Assembly: GCF_000586475.1 (NCBI RefSeq)
Contig: NZ_BAWJ01000013.1
Span: forward strand, 1 to 64,000
Direction: 5' to 3'
DNA length: 64,000 nt
Source: Psychrobacter sp. JCM 18903
GTDB lineage: Bacteria; Pseudomonadota; Gammaproteobacteria; Pseudomonadales; Moraxellaceae
Position numbers and translations under genes: made by a program. This document shows positions 1-10,508 of the stretch, piece after piece. The first letter of the stretch is position 1. Each line of letters begins with the position of its first letter. Below the pieces are notes generated by a model, which saw only the letters and a program-made list of their open reading frames with translations, had not been told where the DNA came from and searched no databases.

Positions 1-180
1 CCAAGTACGCCTATTAAGCCACCGGTAACCAATATTCCTGCTACACCAATTGGGCCAAGTACGCCTATTAAGCCACCGGTAACGAGCATTCCTGCTACGC
101 CACTTGAGCCAAGTACGCCTATTAAGCCACCGGTAACGAGCATTCCTGCTACGCCACTCGAACCAAGTACGCCTATTAAA
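1..180 (+). repeat. 54-bp tandem repeat encoding 18-residue Pro-rich units
   Basis: Three full 54-bp units start at 1, 55 and 109, and a fourth partial unit starts at 163. Each encodes PSTPIKPPVTSIPATPLE or a close variant. The second and third units are almost identical, while the first differs at several bases. The array is in frame with the protease and probably continues to the left of the window. It looks like an extended, possibly O-glycosylated or length-variable linker. Confidence 0.9.
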
Positions 181-2839
181 TATCCAGAACCAAGAAAGGA
201 TATTGCTGATTTTTATTTATTAGGGTTTTTTGACCACGATGGTAGAGCGGGAGAAATTCGTGCTATTCGTCCAGACTTGGTTGGCGATTTTCAAGCGATG
301 ATACAGTTTGGGCAGAATCATACCGTTGATCCACAGGGTAACGAAGCAAAAAACATGCCGCGCCTGACGGCAGAAAAAGAGGCGCTGTTATTGGTGACGC
401 CTACGCTTGAAATGGGTGATATTAATAAATTAGCGGCTGAAATTTACAAAGACGGGGTTTTATTACGAACTGTCAATTTAGCCGATCCGACTCAAATCCC
501 AGACACGGATCAGACTAACACTGATCAGCGCGCACGCGTTGCTTACAGTAAGCGCGCATGGTCAACCAAACTCAACTGGGATGAGGTACAAGGTGGTCTC
601 AAAATTCGAATTGTGGATAACCAAAATCGTAGCGGTGAACTGTCAGAAGATAACATAGATTTTGCCGCCCCTGGTGAGTTGGTATTGACCAATATCCGTC
701 TGGGCATGTTAACGGATGCACCTCAATCTTGGGGTCATTATATGCTACGCGATCCAGAAAGAGCGGGTTCAGACTACTTCCAAACCATTCCAGCAGCACA
801 AATGACCGTTGCTAGCTATGATGACATGAAGCTCGAACGAGTAATGGTCGCCAATGGCACTATTTATGACTCAGTCAGTGACTCAAATGATGCTGGCGTT
901 TATGCTGGTGATATGCGCGAAAACACCGCGAAATCAACCTTTGGTGTTGGCATTAATTTAGCCAATTGGGGCGTCACCAGTGCGTCAATGCAAAGTCAAG
1001 AGCAACCGCAATTGACCCAGAACGTCAATGCGCATCACGCTCGCGGTAAATATAAGAATGGTGAACATAACCATGGCTTAAGCGGCGGTAATGGTATGTT
1101 GACCCTAATCGACTCTCAAGGTAATGAGTTCAGCCACGAAATCGGTCATCATTATGGCTTGGGTCATTATCCTGGTGAACAGAACGGCGATTTCTTTTGG
1201 GCCGAGCATCATGCCAATAGTGGCTGGGGCTATAATGGCGTCAGAAACAAAATGCGCAGCAACTTAGACTGGCCACGACAGGTCGAGGGTGATGGTCTCA
1301 CTGGTAAACCTCTTTTCTTAGCCACCTATGGCTATGGTCGCGATGCGATGTCTGGTGGATCACAGAGTGGCGCTTATTCAAACTATACTCACTATACGGG
1401 TTATAGTACAAAAATTAAGATCCAGCCAGCATTTGATAAAGCAGTATTTGACGCTGACTCACCAACTGGCTATAAGAAATGGAATGCCGATCTCAGAAAG
1501 ATGGAAGTCATCCAGCCTAAGGTATGGCAAGGTTCTAAAAACGTTTGGTACAACAGCGCGATGGTAATTACTTAAAACCACGTTTGCAAGGCGTGCCAGT
1601 ATTTACCATTTTAGGCGGTTATGACCCTGTCGCGCAAAAAGGCATCATTTATCCAGAAGCACGTGGTAACTGGGGCAACGTTTTTGAGTTACCGACACCG
1701 AATAACTCGCTTGAATCAGCAAGCTGCTGGTTAAGCGTTACTTATAGTAATAACACGATTAATGATATTGCGTTGGCTCCTAATCGAATGACCAGTAACG
1801 CCAATAAGTTCCATGTTAATTTAGCGATTGCAGACAACCCGAAAAAAGTAGATTTGTACTGTAAAAAGGTCAATGAAGCACAAGTACAGCTCTCAACCAT
1901 TGATATTCGTCAATATAGTGATGCGATTAAACCCGCGGTTACCTTTGGTAAAGAACAGGCTATACGGCACTAAGAAAGGTAGAATTGCCAATCTTAGAGC
2001 AGAAACTTCTTGCTCAAGCAGAAAATTCGACTATTAGTTTAGACGCCAACGGTCAGTTATTATATGATTCTTACAAAGAGTATCGTGATGAGCTTAGCCC
2101 TTTAGCACTCCAAACATTAGAGCGTTATGAGAAGCAGCAAGAAACTCTAAATCGTCTAAACCGCTGGGTCAATGTCTATCGTACGGATTTAATCAAAAAA
2201 GAGCCTGAAGCACTTACCGAATTTCAAAAGTTTGTTGTAGATTTAGAGCTACAAGATGATAAACCTTTAGATAAGGTGACTACTATCCGTAATGGCAATA
2301 ACTGTCTTAAAGTTGAAACTCTAGAAGGTGGTAAGTTAAATAGCTTTATTAGTGGCCCAAGTGGCTGTACTGGTGACGACTCTGAACAATGGATTTACGA
2401 TCTTAAAGGTAAAATTCACAGCAAAATGGCATTAGATCAGTGTTTAACGGAACAAGGTTCTTGGGTGATTTTGGGTGCTTGTAGCTTGGACTCGCCAGCG
2501 CAAGTTTGGGAGATGAACGGTGCTGACCAAATCAAACAGGGCAACAAATGCTTTGATTTGCGTACTGGTAATTTAGTAGATAATCGCGGAAGCTTAATTA
2601 CTTACAATTGTAGTGGTGGCTGGAATCAGAAATGGACAACGTTAACCAAAAACCCAAGCTTTATCTTAGCAACCGCTGGTAACAACCTACCATTAATCGT
2701 AGATAGTCTGCAAAAACAGCCAGTATCGACGGATGATATGCAAACGCGTTCATTAAGTATGGACAGTAAAGAAGAGCCATCAGTGCTAGCAAAAGTAAGC
2801 ACTGCGATAAGCAATTGGATTGACAATCTAGTCAGTTAA
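1..2839 (+). CDS. StcE-like M66 zinc metalloprotease with ricin-type lectin domain, 5'-partial, two frameshifts
   Basis: The frame is open from base 1, so the gene starts left of the window. The zinc-protease signature HEIGHHYGLGHYPGE at about 1135-1179 fits HExxHxxGxxH of the M66 family, whose members (StcE/TagA) are secreted and cut mucin-type glycoproteins. The N-terminal part shown is a Pro/Thr repeat linker. At about 2290-2650 there are three QxW-like segments (EQWIYD, AQVWEM, NQKWTTL) with paired Cys, typical of a ricin B beta-trefoil that could bind glycans. The frame breaks near 1556 (frame 1 to 3) and near 1958 (frame 3 to 2). Adding one base at each gives continuous sequence (NSRDGNYLKPRL and KEQGYTALRKVEL). 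A terminator follows. Family is fairly sure; substrate is unknown. Confidence 0.85.
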
Positions 2840-2858
2840 CAAAAGAATTCATTATGCT

Positions 2859-2892
2859 AAAAATAAGCTCCTATGATAGGGGCTTATTTTTT
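2859..2892 (+). terminator. Rho-independent terminator after the M66 protease
   Basis: The hairpin has AAATAAGCTCCT pairing with AGGGGCTTATTT (one G-T wobble) and ends in a T run. It lies 20 bp after the protease stop codon. Confidence 0.75.
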
Positions 2893-3008
2893 ACTAAATT
2901 TTTAATCTTTGTGGCTTATATGGTAAGGTAATTTACTTTTAAGAGTTTTTATTAGCCAAACAAAATCGTAGCTTAGTAATAAAAAATGGGTCGCTTTTTA
3001 GGTCATTT

Positions 3009-4637
3009 GTGGAGCATATAATATTGAATAGACACCCTGAAAGTGGCTGGTTTAACTCTGCATTGCTGACAATAACGCACAGACTAAAGCAGTTTGCCCA
3101 GTTATGGTCGCTACAGACACTGACCGATATGCCTGATCGACTAAGAAACTTATGGCAGCAGCTTATTGGCTCTTATTGGTTTATCCCAACGGCGTGCGTC
3201 ATCGTCGGGATATTGCTAGCGCCTTTATTGGTCACTATCGATCAACACTTTGACCGCGAAACCGTCAGAGAGATTACCTTTGCTTTTACGGGTGACGACG
3301 ATGCTGCGCGCGCTATCATGACTGCCATCGCAGGCGCAGTATTAGGCGTAGCAGGCACGACATTTTCTATTACAATCGCGGTACTGTCGATGGCCTCTTC
3401 GCAATTTGGCCCACGGCTATTGCGCAATTTTTTGACCGATACGCCAAATCAATTTGTATTGGGGGCGTTCATTGGCACGTTTAGTTATAGTTTATTGGTG
3501 TTAAAATCCATCCATAAATATGACGTGGCTTTTGGTGTGCCACAGCTTGCAGTGACTTTTGCGATTATCATGGCAATTATATGTGCGCTGTTGCTGGTGT
3601 ACTTTGTACAACATATGGTACATGCCATTCAAGCCTCACATGTGATTCAAAACGCCAGCAATGATGCGATTAATAATATTCACTATTGGTATCGTGATCA
3701 TTGCGATATCCAGCATCAACGCGATATAGAACATCATGATATTGAACAGTTTCATCATTGGTCAGCGATGCCTATTTATCCACCAAGCTCAGGTTATGTT
3801 CAACAATTTTACCTTGAGTCACTGATTACACTGACACAAGACTATGGCGGCGTGGTGCAAATGCGTATTAATCTTGGTGATTATGTCACTGACAAAAACG
3901 TCATCGGCTACTTTTACCAACGTCCAGCAGGTCATCCAAATAATCGACGAGAAACAGCGACGCCATCTTTAGCTGTTGTACCGCGTGCCCCTGACGGGCT
4001 TTTTTGGCAACGTTTTGCCGGCTGTATACGTATCGAACAACGACTGGCTCATTCTAACGATATTGCTTATAGCTTGGGACAAATGACTGAAATCGCCGTA
4101 CGCGCCTTATCGCCCGGTATCAATGATCCAAAAACAGCGGTCAACTGCGTACAATCACTGACCAGTTGCTTAAGTATTATGATGCGTCGTCAGCCGCCCA
4201 GTCCCTATCATTTTTATACACCAGCACAAAACGATGATTCATCGAAGGCCGAAGTTAAACAGCGACGCTTGGCGATATTAGCCATAGTTACTCATACTCC
4301 CAAAATATCTGATTTTATCAATACCTCGCTTGGCGAGATACGTCGGTATGCAGCAGCAGATTTGATGGTCTTAAAAGCGCTATGTCAGGCGATGGTCAAT
4401 CTAAGTTATGCTCGCGTAAATAACGCACAGCAGCAAACCTTATTGCATGAGATAAAACTGATTGAGCGCGCAGGAGAAGAAAACCTAAGCTATCAAGAGC
4501 TGATAGATGACTTGAGCGCGATGTGCCAACAAGCCCAACAATTCATACTTAGCAACGATGCTCATCATCAGTATTTTGACTATGTTAGCGCGTTTAACAC
4601 CCATATTCGCCAAGCATTACAAACGCAATCAAAATAA
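3009..4637 (+). CDS. DUF2254 family membrane protein
   Basis: This 542-residue protein belongs to the DUF2254 family of predicted inner-membrane proteins of unknown function. Hydrophobic helices lie at about 58-75, 100-128, 145-165 and 178-200, and the rest is a soluble C-terminal domain. The conserved stretch between helices contains AGTTFSITIAVLSMASSQF, followed by GPRLLRNF, a hallmark of the family. The start is a GTG with TAGGT six bases upstream; a TTG at 3024 after GGAG is an alternative. The next gene begins about 55 bp downstream on the same strand. Confidence 0.8.
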   Translation: MEHIILNRHPESGWFNSALLTITHRLKQFAQLWSLQTLTDMPDRLRNLWQQLIGSYWFIPTACVIVGILLAPLLVTIDQHFDRETVREITFAFTGDDDAARAIMTAIAGAVLGVAGTTFSITIAVLSMASSQFGPRLLRNFLTDTPNQFVLGAFIGTFSYSLLVLKSIHKYDVAFGVPQLAVTFAIIMAIICALLLVYFVQHMVHAIQASHVIQNASNDAINNIHYWYRDHCDIQHQRDIEHHDIEQFHHWSAMPIYPPSSGYVQQFYLESLITLTQDYGGVVQMRINLGDYVTDKNVIGYFYQRPAGHPNNRRETATPSLAVVPRAPDGLFWQRFAGCIRIEQRLAHSNDIAYSLGQMTEIAVRALSPGINDPKTAVNCVQSLTSCLSIMMRRQPPSPYHFYTPAQNDDSSKAEVKQRRLAILAIVTHTPKISDFINTSLGEIRRYAAADLMVLKALCQAMVNLSYARVNNAQQQTLLHEIKLIERAGEENLSYQELIDDLSAMCQQAQQFILSNDAHHQYFDYVSAFNTHIRQALQTQSK

Positions 4638-4692
4638 AAAGACAAACGATAACTAAAATCAAACCTATTTAGTGTTTGTAAGCGCTAAGCTT

Positions 4693-5999
4693 ATGACAAT
4701 TTTAAAATCACTTGAGAATTTTTTCATGGCCCCTACCAGTAGCCTAACCATACTTGAAATCAGCGCGATATTCTTATCAATCACAGCCCTATTAACTTAC
4801 GTTAACCATCGTTTTATTGGTCTACCGACCACGATTGGCGTGATGGTTATCTCCATTTTATTATCTATTGGCGCCATATTTTTGGGATTTTTGGGATTTG
4901 ATCAGCTGATTGATTATGAAGTAAGCTTATTAGAGCAGCTTGATTTTACCGAAGTCTTATTAGATGGCATGCTCTCTATGCTACTGTTCGCAGGAGCGCT
5001 GCACGTCAATATCAGCGATTTAAAACGTTATAAACTGCCTATTGGTATCCTTGCTTGCGTCGGTACCATCGTCTCTGCGATGCTTATCGCCACGGCGCTC
5101 TATTTTATGCTGCCGCTGCTTGGTTTCGGTTTGCCGTTTCTTTGGTGTTTGCTATTCGGTGCTCTAATATCACCGACCGACCCCATTGCCGTAATGGGTA
5201 TTTTGGCATCGGCTGGCGCGCCAAAAAGTATAGAAACGGTCATCGCGGGTGAGTCTTTATTTAACGATGGTATCGGCGTCGTCATCTTTGTATTGCTGCT
5301 AGGTATTTTATCCAGTGGTGATATCCCAACCGCCAATTATGTGGCGCATACCTTAGCGGTTGAACCGGTGGCGGCATTATTTTTGGCTTAGTACTTGGGG
5401 CGATTTTGTATTACATGCTGAAAAGTATCGATAGCTATCAAGAAGAAGTGTTATTAACGCTTGCTGGTGTGATAGGTGGTTATGCACTCGCCAGCCATTG
5501 GCATTTATCAGGACCACTCGCCATGGTGATGATGGGATTAATGGTTGGTAATCGCGGACGAGCATTGGCGATGAGCGATAAAACGCGGCATTATATTGAT
5601 TTATTTTGGGAATTAATCGATGAAATTCTCAATGCTATTTTATTCGTACTCATCGGTTTAGAAGTAGTGATGATTGCTTATTCGGGTAATTTATTTATCG
5701 CCGCTGGCTTGACGATTGTCATTGCCTTAGTTGCACGTTTTATCGTTGTAGGTATGACGACCAAAACCTTTCATCGTCAGCTCGATTTACCGACTGGTGC
5801 ATGGAAAGTGCTGACATGGGGCGGATTACGTGGTGGTATTTCGGTTGCCTTAGTGTTGCAGCTGCCGCTGGGAACCGAACGCGACATCTTATTGGCGCTC
5901 ACTTATGCAGTGGTGATATTCTCTATCTTGGTGCAAGGTTTGAGTATTGGCAAAGTCGCCAAAAGCATTCGCACTGATAAAAGTACAGCAAAGCCATAA
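4693..5999 (+). CDS. nhaP: CPA1-family Na+/H+ antiporter, frame disrupted
   Basis: This inner-membrane cation/proton antiporter carries the CPA1 motifs SPTDPIAV and GESLFNDG, which contain the transport Asp residues, and the later motif LTWGGLRGGISVALVL. About 12 membrane helices are visible. The frame ends early near 5390; adding one G near 5370 gives EPVGGIIFGLVLGAILYY and reads on to 5999, so the whole gene is one antiporter of about 435 residues. The start is uncertain: ATG 4693 is chosen, with GTG 4672 and ATG 4726 as alternatives. It likely exports Na+ or K+ in exchange for H+, which suits a salt-tolerant organism. Confidence 0.85.
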
Positions 6000-6036
6000 T
6001 TTGTAACCAGTTTTAAGCCAATCGTTTTAGCAAAAG

Positions 6037-6073
6037 AAAAGCCAGCGTAAGATACTATCTTACGCTGGCTTTT
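6037..6073. terminator. Bidirectional terminator between nhaP and the DUF2127 gene
   Basis: A perfect stem AAAAGCCAGCGTAAGATA with its complement is flanked by A and T runs on both sides. It lies between two convergent genes, so it can stop transcription from either side. Confidence 0.9.
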
Positions 6074-6118
6074 TCATACACATTCAGTTTTTTTGATAGG
6101 CGCTATAATAAGCCCTTT

Positions 6119-6667
6119 TTATATCAGACCCTTTCGCTTCATATTACGATAGACCACGACCACAATAAGAAGATTCGAGACTAATATCCCAAGCTTAAAC
6201 CAATCAAATGGGCTAACGATTAGATAGTAAAGCTCAATAGGAATAAACACCCCATAACCCAGCACACCAAACCAATACGCCCATGTTTTATCTTGCCATA
6301 AGCCATAAGCCTCAAGGAAACGCAGACTGGCGTAAGCAAAGATTAATAACAAGAATAATGGCCAGTTTTTACTTGCCTGCTGGGCAATCCGTACTGCACT
6401 GTCAACTTGCGGTGCCAGTAGCTGTCCAAAAGTCTGTTGCCAAGAATCAGTCGCCGTCGTTAGCCAATGGTCAAGGTCAGCATGCCATGACCATAAAGCC
6501 CCTGCCCCTAATAGCGCACCGATCCCTTTAATCACCTCATAGATTGCCACCGCTTTGATAGATTCACTGGCAGTACCGTGCGACTTGATGGTTTGGTTGT
6601 GCAAGTGATGATCGTTATCCTTCGAGGATGGTTGCAGACTATCATCCTGCCTAGGCAAATTAGCCAA
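6119..6667 (-). CDS. DUF2127 family membrane protein
   Basis: This small inner-membrane protein has the DUF2127 pattern: an early segment IKAVAIYEVIKGIGALLG and the later RFLEAYGLWQDKTWAYWFG, with about four hydrophobic helices. The function is unknown. The open frame extends to 6727 inside the upstream gene. I prefer TTG at 6667, because GGAG lies seven bases before it and it overlaps the pyrC' stop by only eight bases. It therefore looks translationally coupled to pyrC'. It ends in a basic tail (RNMKRKGLI). Confidence 0.65.
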   Translation of the reverse strand: MANLPRQDDSLQPSSKDNDHHLHNQTIKSHGTASESIKAVAIYEVIKGIGALLGAGALWSWHADLDHWLTTATDSWQQTFGQLLAPQVDSAVRIAQQASKNWPLFLLLIFAYASLRFLEAYGLWQDKTWAYWFGVLGYGVFIPIELYYLIVSPFDWFKLGILVSNLLIVVVVYRNMKRKGLI

Positions 6668-7871
6668 AGAAAGTCTCCACAACGCGGCCTTGCAACTGCT
6701 GATTAAAGAATGGCGTGTTTTTACCATTGGACAGCATGGATTGGGCGGTCACTTGCCATTCCAAATTAGGATCCACCAGTACTGCGCCGCCGATTTTTTC
6801 ATATTGCTCACTAATACCAGCGATTTTCGCCGGATTGAGACAGATTTTATCGACGAGTTGCTCTAAGGTTAATACCTCATCATTTACTAGCTGACAAGCC
6901 AGCGCCATAAAGGTATCAAAATTTGAGATGCCTGGTGTACTCTCAGCAAATGGGGCTTTTTTGGCGGTACTGTTCAAGGGTTCATGATGGCTACATATCG
7001 CATCAATGGTGCCATCTTTTAGACCACGGCGAATGGCTTGCTGATCGGTATTACTACGCAGGGGTGGTAATACATAGGCTTGGGCATTAAAACCCTCTAA
7101 ATTGTCATCGGTCAAATACAACTGATGCATCGCCACATCGCAAGTCACGGGCAGACCTTTATCTTTTGCCCAGCGCATCAATTCGATTGAAGATTTACAG
7201 GATAATTGACTAAAGTGAGCGGCGATGCCCGTTTCTTCAACCATTAGCAACTGCGTTGACAAGGCAACCGTTTCAGCGATCCAAGGAATCCCTTGCAAGC
7301 CATGATATGACGCGATATAACCTTCATGCGCCACGCCATCACCAGATAGACTCGGTTCATCAGGATAAAAGAATACTTTCATATTAAAAGTCGCGGCGTA
7401 TTCCAGTGTACGCAGTAATACTAAATCATTGCGAAAAGGGCGGCGCGCATTAGAAACGGCTATACAACCGCCTTTTTTAAGCCCAGCGATATTTGATGGA
7501 CGCTCGCCTTCTAAACCAGCAGTCAATGCACCCAAAATATGCAAATATATGCCGCCATCACCAAGCGCGCGCTCACGTAAGCCTTTTAATAATGAACCGT
7601 TCTCTAAGATAGGATTGGTATCAGGCGGAATGACCACATGCAAAAAACCATTGGCGCGAGCAGCGCGTCCTTCTGATTCCAAAGTGCCATGTTGTTGTTG
7701 ACCTGGTTCACGTAGGCGGGCGCACAAATCAACCAAAGGCGGCAGCAGCCACATTTCACGACCAGCTTCGAGTGACGCCAACTTATCTGTCGCAGCACTT
7801 GATAGTGAGTCTTTAAATGATTGAGGAAGATGGTTAAGTATCGGTGCATCCGTATTTAACATAGTTGTCAT
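6660..7871 (-). CDS. pyrC': Non-catalytic dihydroorotase-like subunit PyrC' of aspartate transcarbamoylase
   Basis: The 403-residue protein has the dihydroorotase fold and the LREPGQ motif. The metal-binding HxH that should precede it is replaced (VDLCARLREPG), so two zinc ligands are missing. In Pseudomonas such an inactive PyrC' is needed to assemble active ATCase dodecamers with PyrB. The gene follows pyrB after a 60-bp gap on the same strand, which supports that role. A separate active pyrC should exist elsewhere. The start may be the ATG at 7871 or 7862. Confidence 0.85.
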   Translation of the reverse strand: MTTMLNTDAPILNHLPQSFKDSLSSAATDKLASLEAGREMWLLPPLVDLCARLREPGQQQHGTLESEGRAARANGFLHVVIPPDTNPILENGSLLKGLRERALGDGGIYLHILGALTAGLEGERPSNIAGLKKGGCIAVSNARRPFRNDLVLLRTLEYAATFNMKVFFYPDEPSLSGDGVAHEGYIASYHGLQGIPWIAETVALSTQLLMVEETGIAAHFSQLSCKSSIELMRWAKDKGLPVTCDVAMHQLYLTDDNLEGFNAQAYVLPPLRSNTDQQAIRRGLKDGTIDAICSHHEPLNSTAKKAPFAESTPGISNFDTFMALACQLVNDEVLTLEQLVDKICLNPAKIAGISEQYEKIGGAVLVDPNLEWQVTAQSMLSNGKNTPFFNQQLQGRVVETFFG

Positions 7872-7931
7872 GAGCGTTATTACCGTATCAATAAAATGGG
7901 ATAAATAAATATAAAACAGCGAGGCAGAGGA

Positions 7932-9005
7932 TTATTTGCTCGCAGCTTGGTGAGCGCGCTGACCTTCCATAGCTAACGACAGTACTGCCATACGAATAGC
8001 GATGCCGTTATTCACCTGTTTTAAAATCACTGACTGGTCACCATCGGCAACGCTTGATGCAATCTCAACACCGCGGTTCATCGGCCCTGGATGCATGACC
8101 AACGCATCCGGCTTAGCCAACGCCATGCGCTCTGGTGTAATACCGTAGTGTTTATAATATTCACTCGATGATGCCAATAGTGGCGAGCCGATACGTTCGT
8201 TTTGTATTCTTAATCCCATAATGACATCACAGTCCGTGACACATTCATTCATATCTTCATAGACTTGTACCCCAAAACGCTCAATGCCTTTCGGTAATAA
8301 GGTACGCGGCGCACAGACGCGGATGTCTTTGACACCTAAGGTCTGTAGCGCACTGATATCTGAGCGCGCCACTCGCGAATGCTTGATATCGCCAACGATA
8401 GCCACTGACAACTCCTCAAATGGACGCGGCGCTTCACGATGAATAGTGAGCATGTCGAGCATCCCTTGTGTTGGATGCGCATGCCAGCCATCACCGCCAT
8501 TAATAATAGCAATATCTGGTGTTACTTCGGTTGCCATAAAATGGGCAGCACCTGATGCTGAATGCCGTACCACAAAAATATCTGCCGTCATGGCTTGTAG
8601 ATTCCACAGCGTATCGCGCAAGCTTTCACCTTTTTTGGTACTAGAGCGCTCGATATCGATATTAAGCACATTGGCACCTAGACGCTTTTCGGCTACTTCA
8701 AAGGTCGTACGGGTACGCGTTGACGGCTCAAAAAACAAATTCATTACCGTATAGCCTTCGAGCTCAGGACGGTTAATGAGCTGTCCATTATCATCAAAAA
8801 ACGTCTCTGCTTTGGCAATAATCGCTTGCAGCTGCGCTTTATTAAGACCTTCCACCCCCAAAAAATGGCGAATACTGCCATCGCTATTAAGCTGCGGACG
8901 ACTTAACGACGCATCAAGTTTCTCATGAATGGTATCAGGGTCGAATTTGGCATAATCCGTTGGCGAGACTGTCTGAGTTGAGCGGCTATCGATAGAATTT
9001 GGCAT
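7932..9005 (-). CDS. pyrB: Aspartate carbamoyltransferase catalytic subunit
   Basis: This enzyme condenses carbamoyl phosphate and aspartate, the committed step of pyrimidine synthesis in the cytoplasm. The carbamoyl-phosphate motif [12 protein letters not shown], the KKGES loop and the HPGPMNRG motif are all present. At 357 residues it is longer than E. coli PyrB (311) because of an N-terminal extension of about 40 residues, as in Pseudomonas-type (class A) ATCases that need PyrC'. No pyrI regulatory subunit is nearby, which fits that class. Confidence 0.95.
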   Translation of the reverse strand: MPNSIDSRSTQTVSPTDYAKFDPDTIHEKLDASLSRPQLNSDGSIRHFLGVEGLNKAQLQAIIAKAETFFDDNGQLINRPELEGYTVMNLFFEPSTRTRTTFEVAEKRLGANVLNIDIERSSTKKGESLRDTLWNLQAMTADIFVVRHSASGAAHFMATEVTPDIAIINGGDGWHAHPTQGMLDMLTIHREAPRPFEELSVAIVGDIKHSRVARSDISALQTLGVKDIRVCAPRTLLPKGIERFGVQVYEDMNECVTDCDVIMGLRIQNERIGSPLLASSSEYYKHYGITPERMALAKPDALVMHPGPMNRGVEIASSVADGDQSVILKQVNNGIAIRMAVLSLAMEGQRAHQAASK

Positions 9006-9421
9006 AATGGCAGGTCTTTATTGTTGGTTTATATGATTTAATAATCATTATTTATGCGTTTTTTGGCGATTTATAGTCGACGATAAGCACAGAGACAAGG
9101 ACATTTTGGCACTTATTTGCTACAATTTACCCCAGTGGCAGTGAGAGACATAGCGCTGTAAAAAACAGCCATCGTCATCCTCTTGGGCAGTAGCCATAGA
9201 CCTGTCAAAACCATCATTAAAAATCCGCTTAGCCAAACGATAAATAAATAATAATAATGATAGTGTAGCTGATTTTGTGGTCAGGACAAAGATGCCGTGC
9301 GAGGTATTTAAAAATTTACCAGATTTCGGTCTGTAACGTGCGACCCAACCGATTTTCCAACCCCTTATTTAATCCTTAGTTTCAGTAGCCTTTATTTTAA
9401 CAGCATTTATTAGGAAGCCTT
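9006..9421. other. Intergenic region between pyrB and fbp
   Basis: This 416-bp AT-rich gap separates divergent genes and must hold the promoters of both. I see no ORF with a ribosome-binding site and no strong hairpin. The purine-rich AGGAAGCCTT just before fbp is its ribosome-binding site. Confidence 0.5.
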
Positions 9422-10405
9422 ATGACAACCCTTACAGACTATCTCAATGATTATTCGCCCAATCCTGCACTGAGTGACGTTATTACTACTGTCACTGACG
9501 TGGGTAAAACCATATCACAATTATTGAGAAAAGGGGCACTAGCAGACATTCTAGGCGAAGCTGGCAACCAAAACGTCCAAGGTGAAGACCAAAAGAAACT
9601 GGACGTACTGGCCAATGACTTATTGTTAGATGCATTAGCGAAAAATACACATTGTGCAGGCGTTGCCTCAGAAGAGCTTGACGATGCTACCCCTGCCAAT
9701 GCAGATGGCAGTTTGTTGGTATTGTTCGATCCGCTTGATGGTTCATCAAACATCGATATTAATATGGCCGTTGGCACTATCTTTTCTATTTTACCGTACC
9801 AGCGCCAAGGTCAAGTCAGTGAAAATAGCGACTTCTTGCAAGCTGGTAATCAACAGTTAGCCGCCGGTTATTTGCTTTATGGTACCTCTACCGTACTAGC
9901 GCTAACTATCGCCGATCATGTCGTGATGTTTAGCCTAGATCCTGACACTAACGATTATGTGCTCATACAAGAAAACGTGCAAATCGATGCCGATACCAGC
10001 GAATATGCCATCAATGCTTCAAACTACCGCTACTGGCGCGCACCCATGCAGCAGTATATCGATGAGTTAATTGCTGGCGAAACGGGTGTCCGTGGTCGCG
10101 ATTTTAATACGCGCTGGGTGGCCGCCATGGTCGGTGATGTGCATCGTATTTTATGTCGCGGTGGTCTCTTCACTTATCCGTTCGATACCAAATATGCCAA
10201 TAAAGCGGGCAAATTACGCTTGATGTATGAAGCCAATCCAATGAGCTTATTGATTGAGCGTGCGGGTGGCGCTGCTACTGATGCAGTCAATCGCATTTTA
10301 GACATAGAGCCAACCGATATTCACCAACGCGTCCCAGTGGTACTAGGCAGCAAAAATGAAGTCGATTATGTTAAAAATTTGCATGTAACTTACGCTGATA
10401 AATAA
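9422..10405 (+). CDS. fbp: Fructose-1,6-bisphosphatase class 1
   Basis: The enzyme hydrolyses fructose 1,6-bisphosphate to fructose 6-phosphate in gluconeogenesis. The 327-residue length and the metal/phosphate motif [20 protein letters not shown] identify the class 1 family, and the later [15 protein letters not shown] is also typical. The ATG is preceded by AGGA at seven bases. It is a single gene with its own upstream region. Confidence 0.95.
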   Translation: MTTLTDYLNDYSPNPALSDVITTVTDVGKTISQLLRKGALADILGEAGNQNVQGEDQKKLDVLANDLLLDALAKNTHCAGVASEELDDATPANADGSLLVLFDPLDGSSNIDINMAVGTIFSILPYQRQGQVSENSDFLQAGNQQLAAGYLLYGTSTVLALTIADHVVMFSLDPDTNDYVLIQENVQIDADTSEYAINASNYRYWRAPMQQYIDELIAGETGVRGRDFNTRWVAAMVGDVHRILCRGGLFTYPFDTKYANKAGKLRLMYEANPMSLLIERAGGAATDAVNRILDIEPTDIHQRVPVVLGSKNEVDYVKNLHVTYADK

Positions 10406-10508
10406 GCACTTTGCCTTTACTTTGATAACAATCAGTATAAAGCCAGAGCATTTATAAGCTTTATACCGATCGTTTAATTTTTTTATATTTTTTTCTAAGC
10501 GATCCACT

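Noticed and set aside
1..180. Regular direct repeats that could suggest a CRISPR array
   Set aside because: The units are adjacent without spacers, have a period of 54 bp (18 codons) and are in frame with the protease.
1545..2000. Programmed frameshifting in the M66 protease
   Set aside because: No slippery heptamer or downstream structure is seen, and many unrelated genes in the window show the same kind of one-base loss.
8446..8754. 102-codon ORF antisense to pyrB
   Set aside because: It is a shadow of pyrB codon structure; pyrB is intact and conserved.
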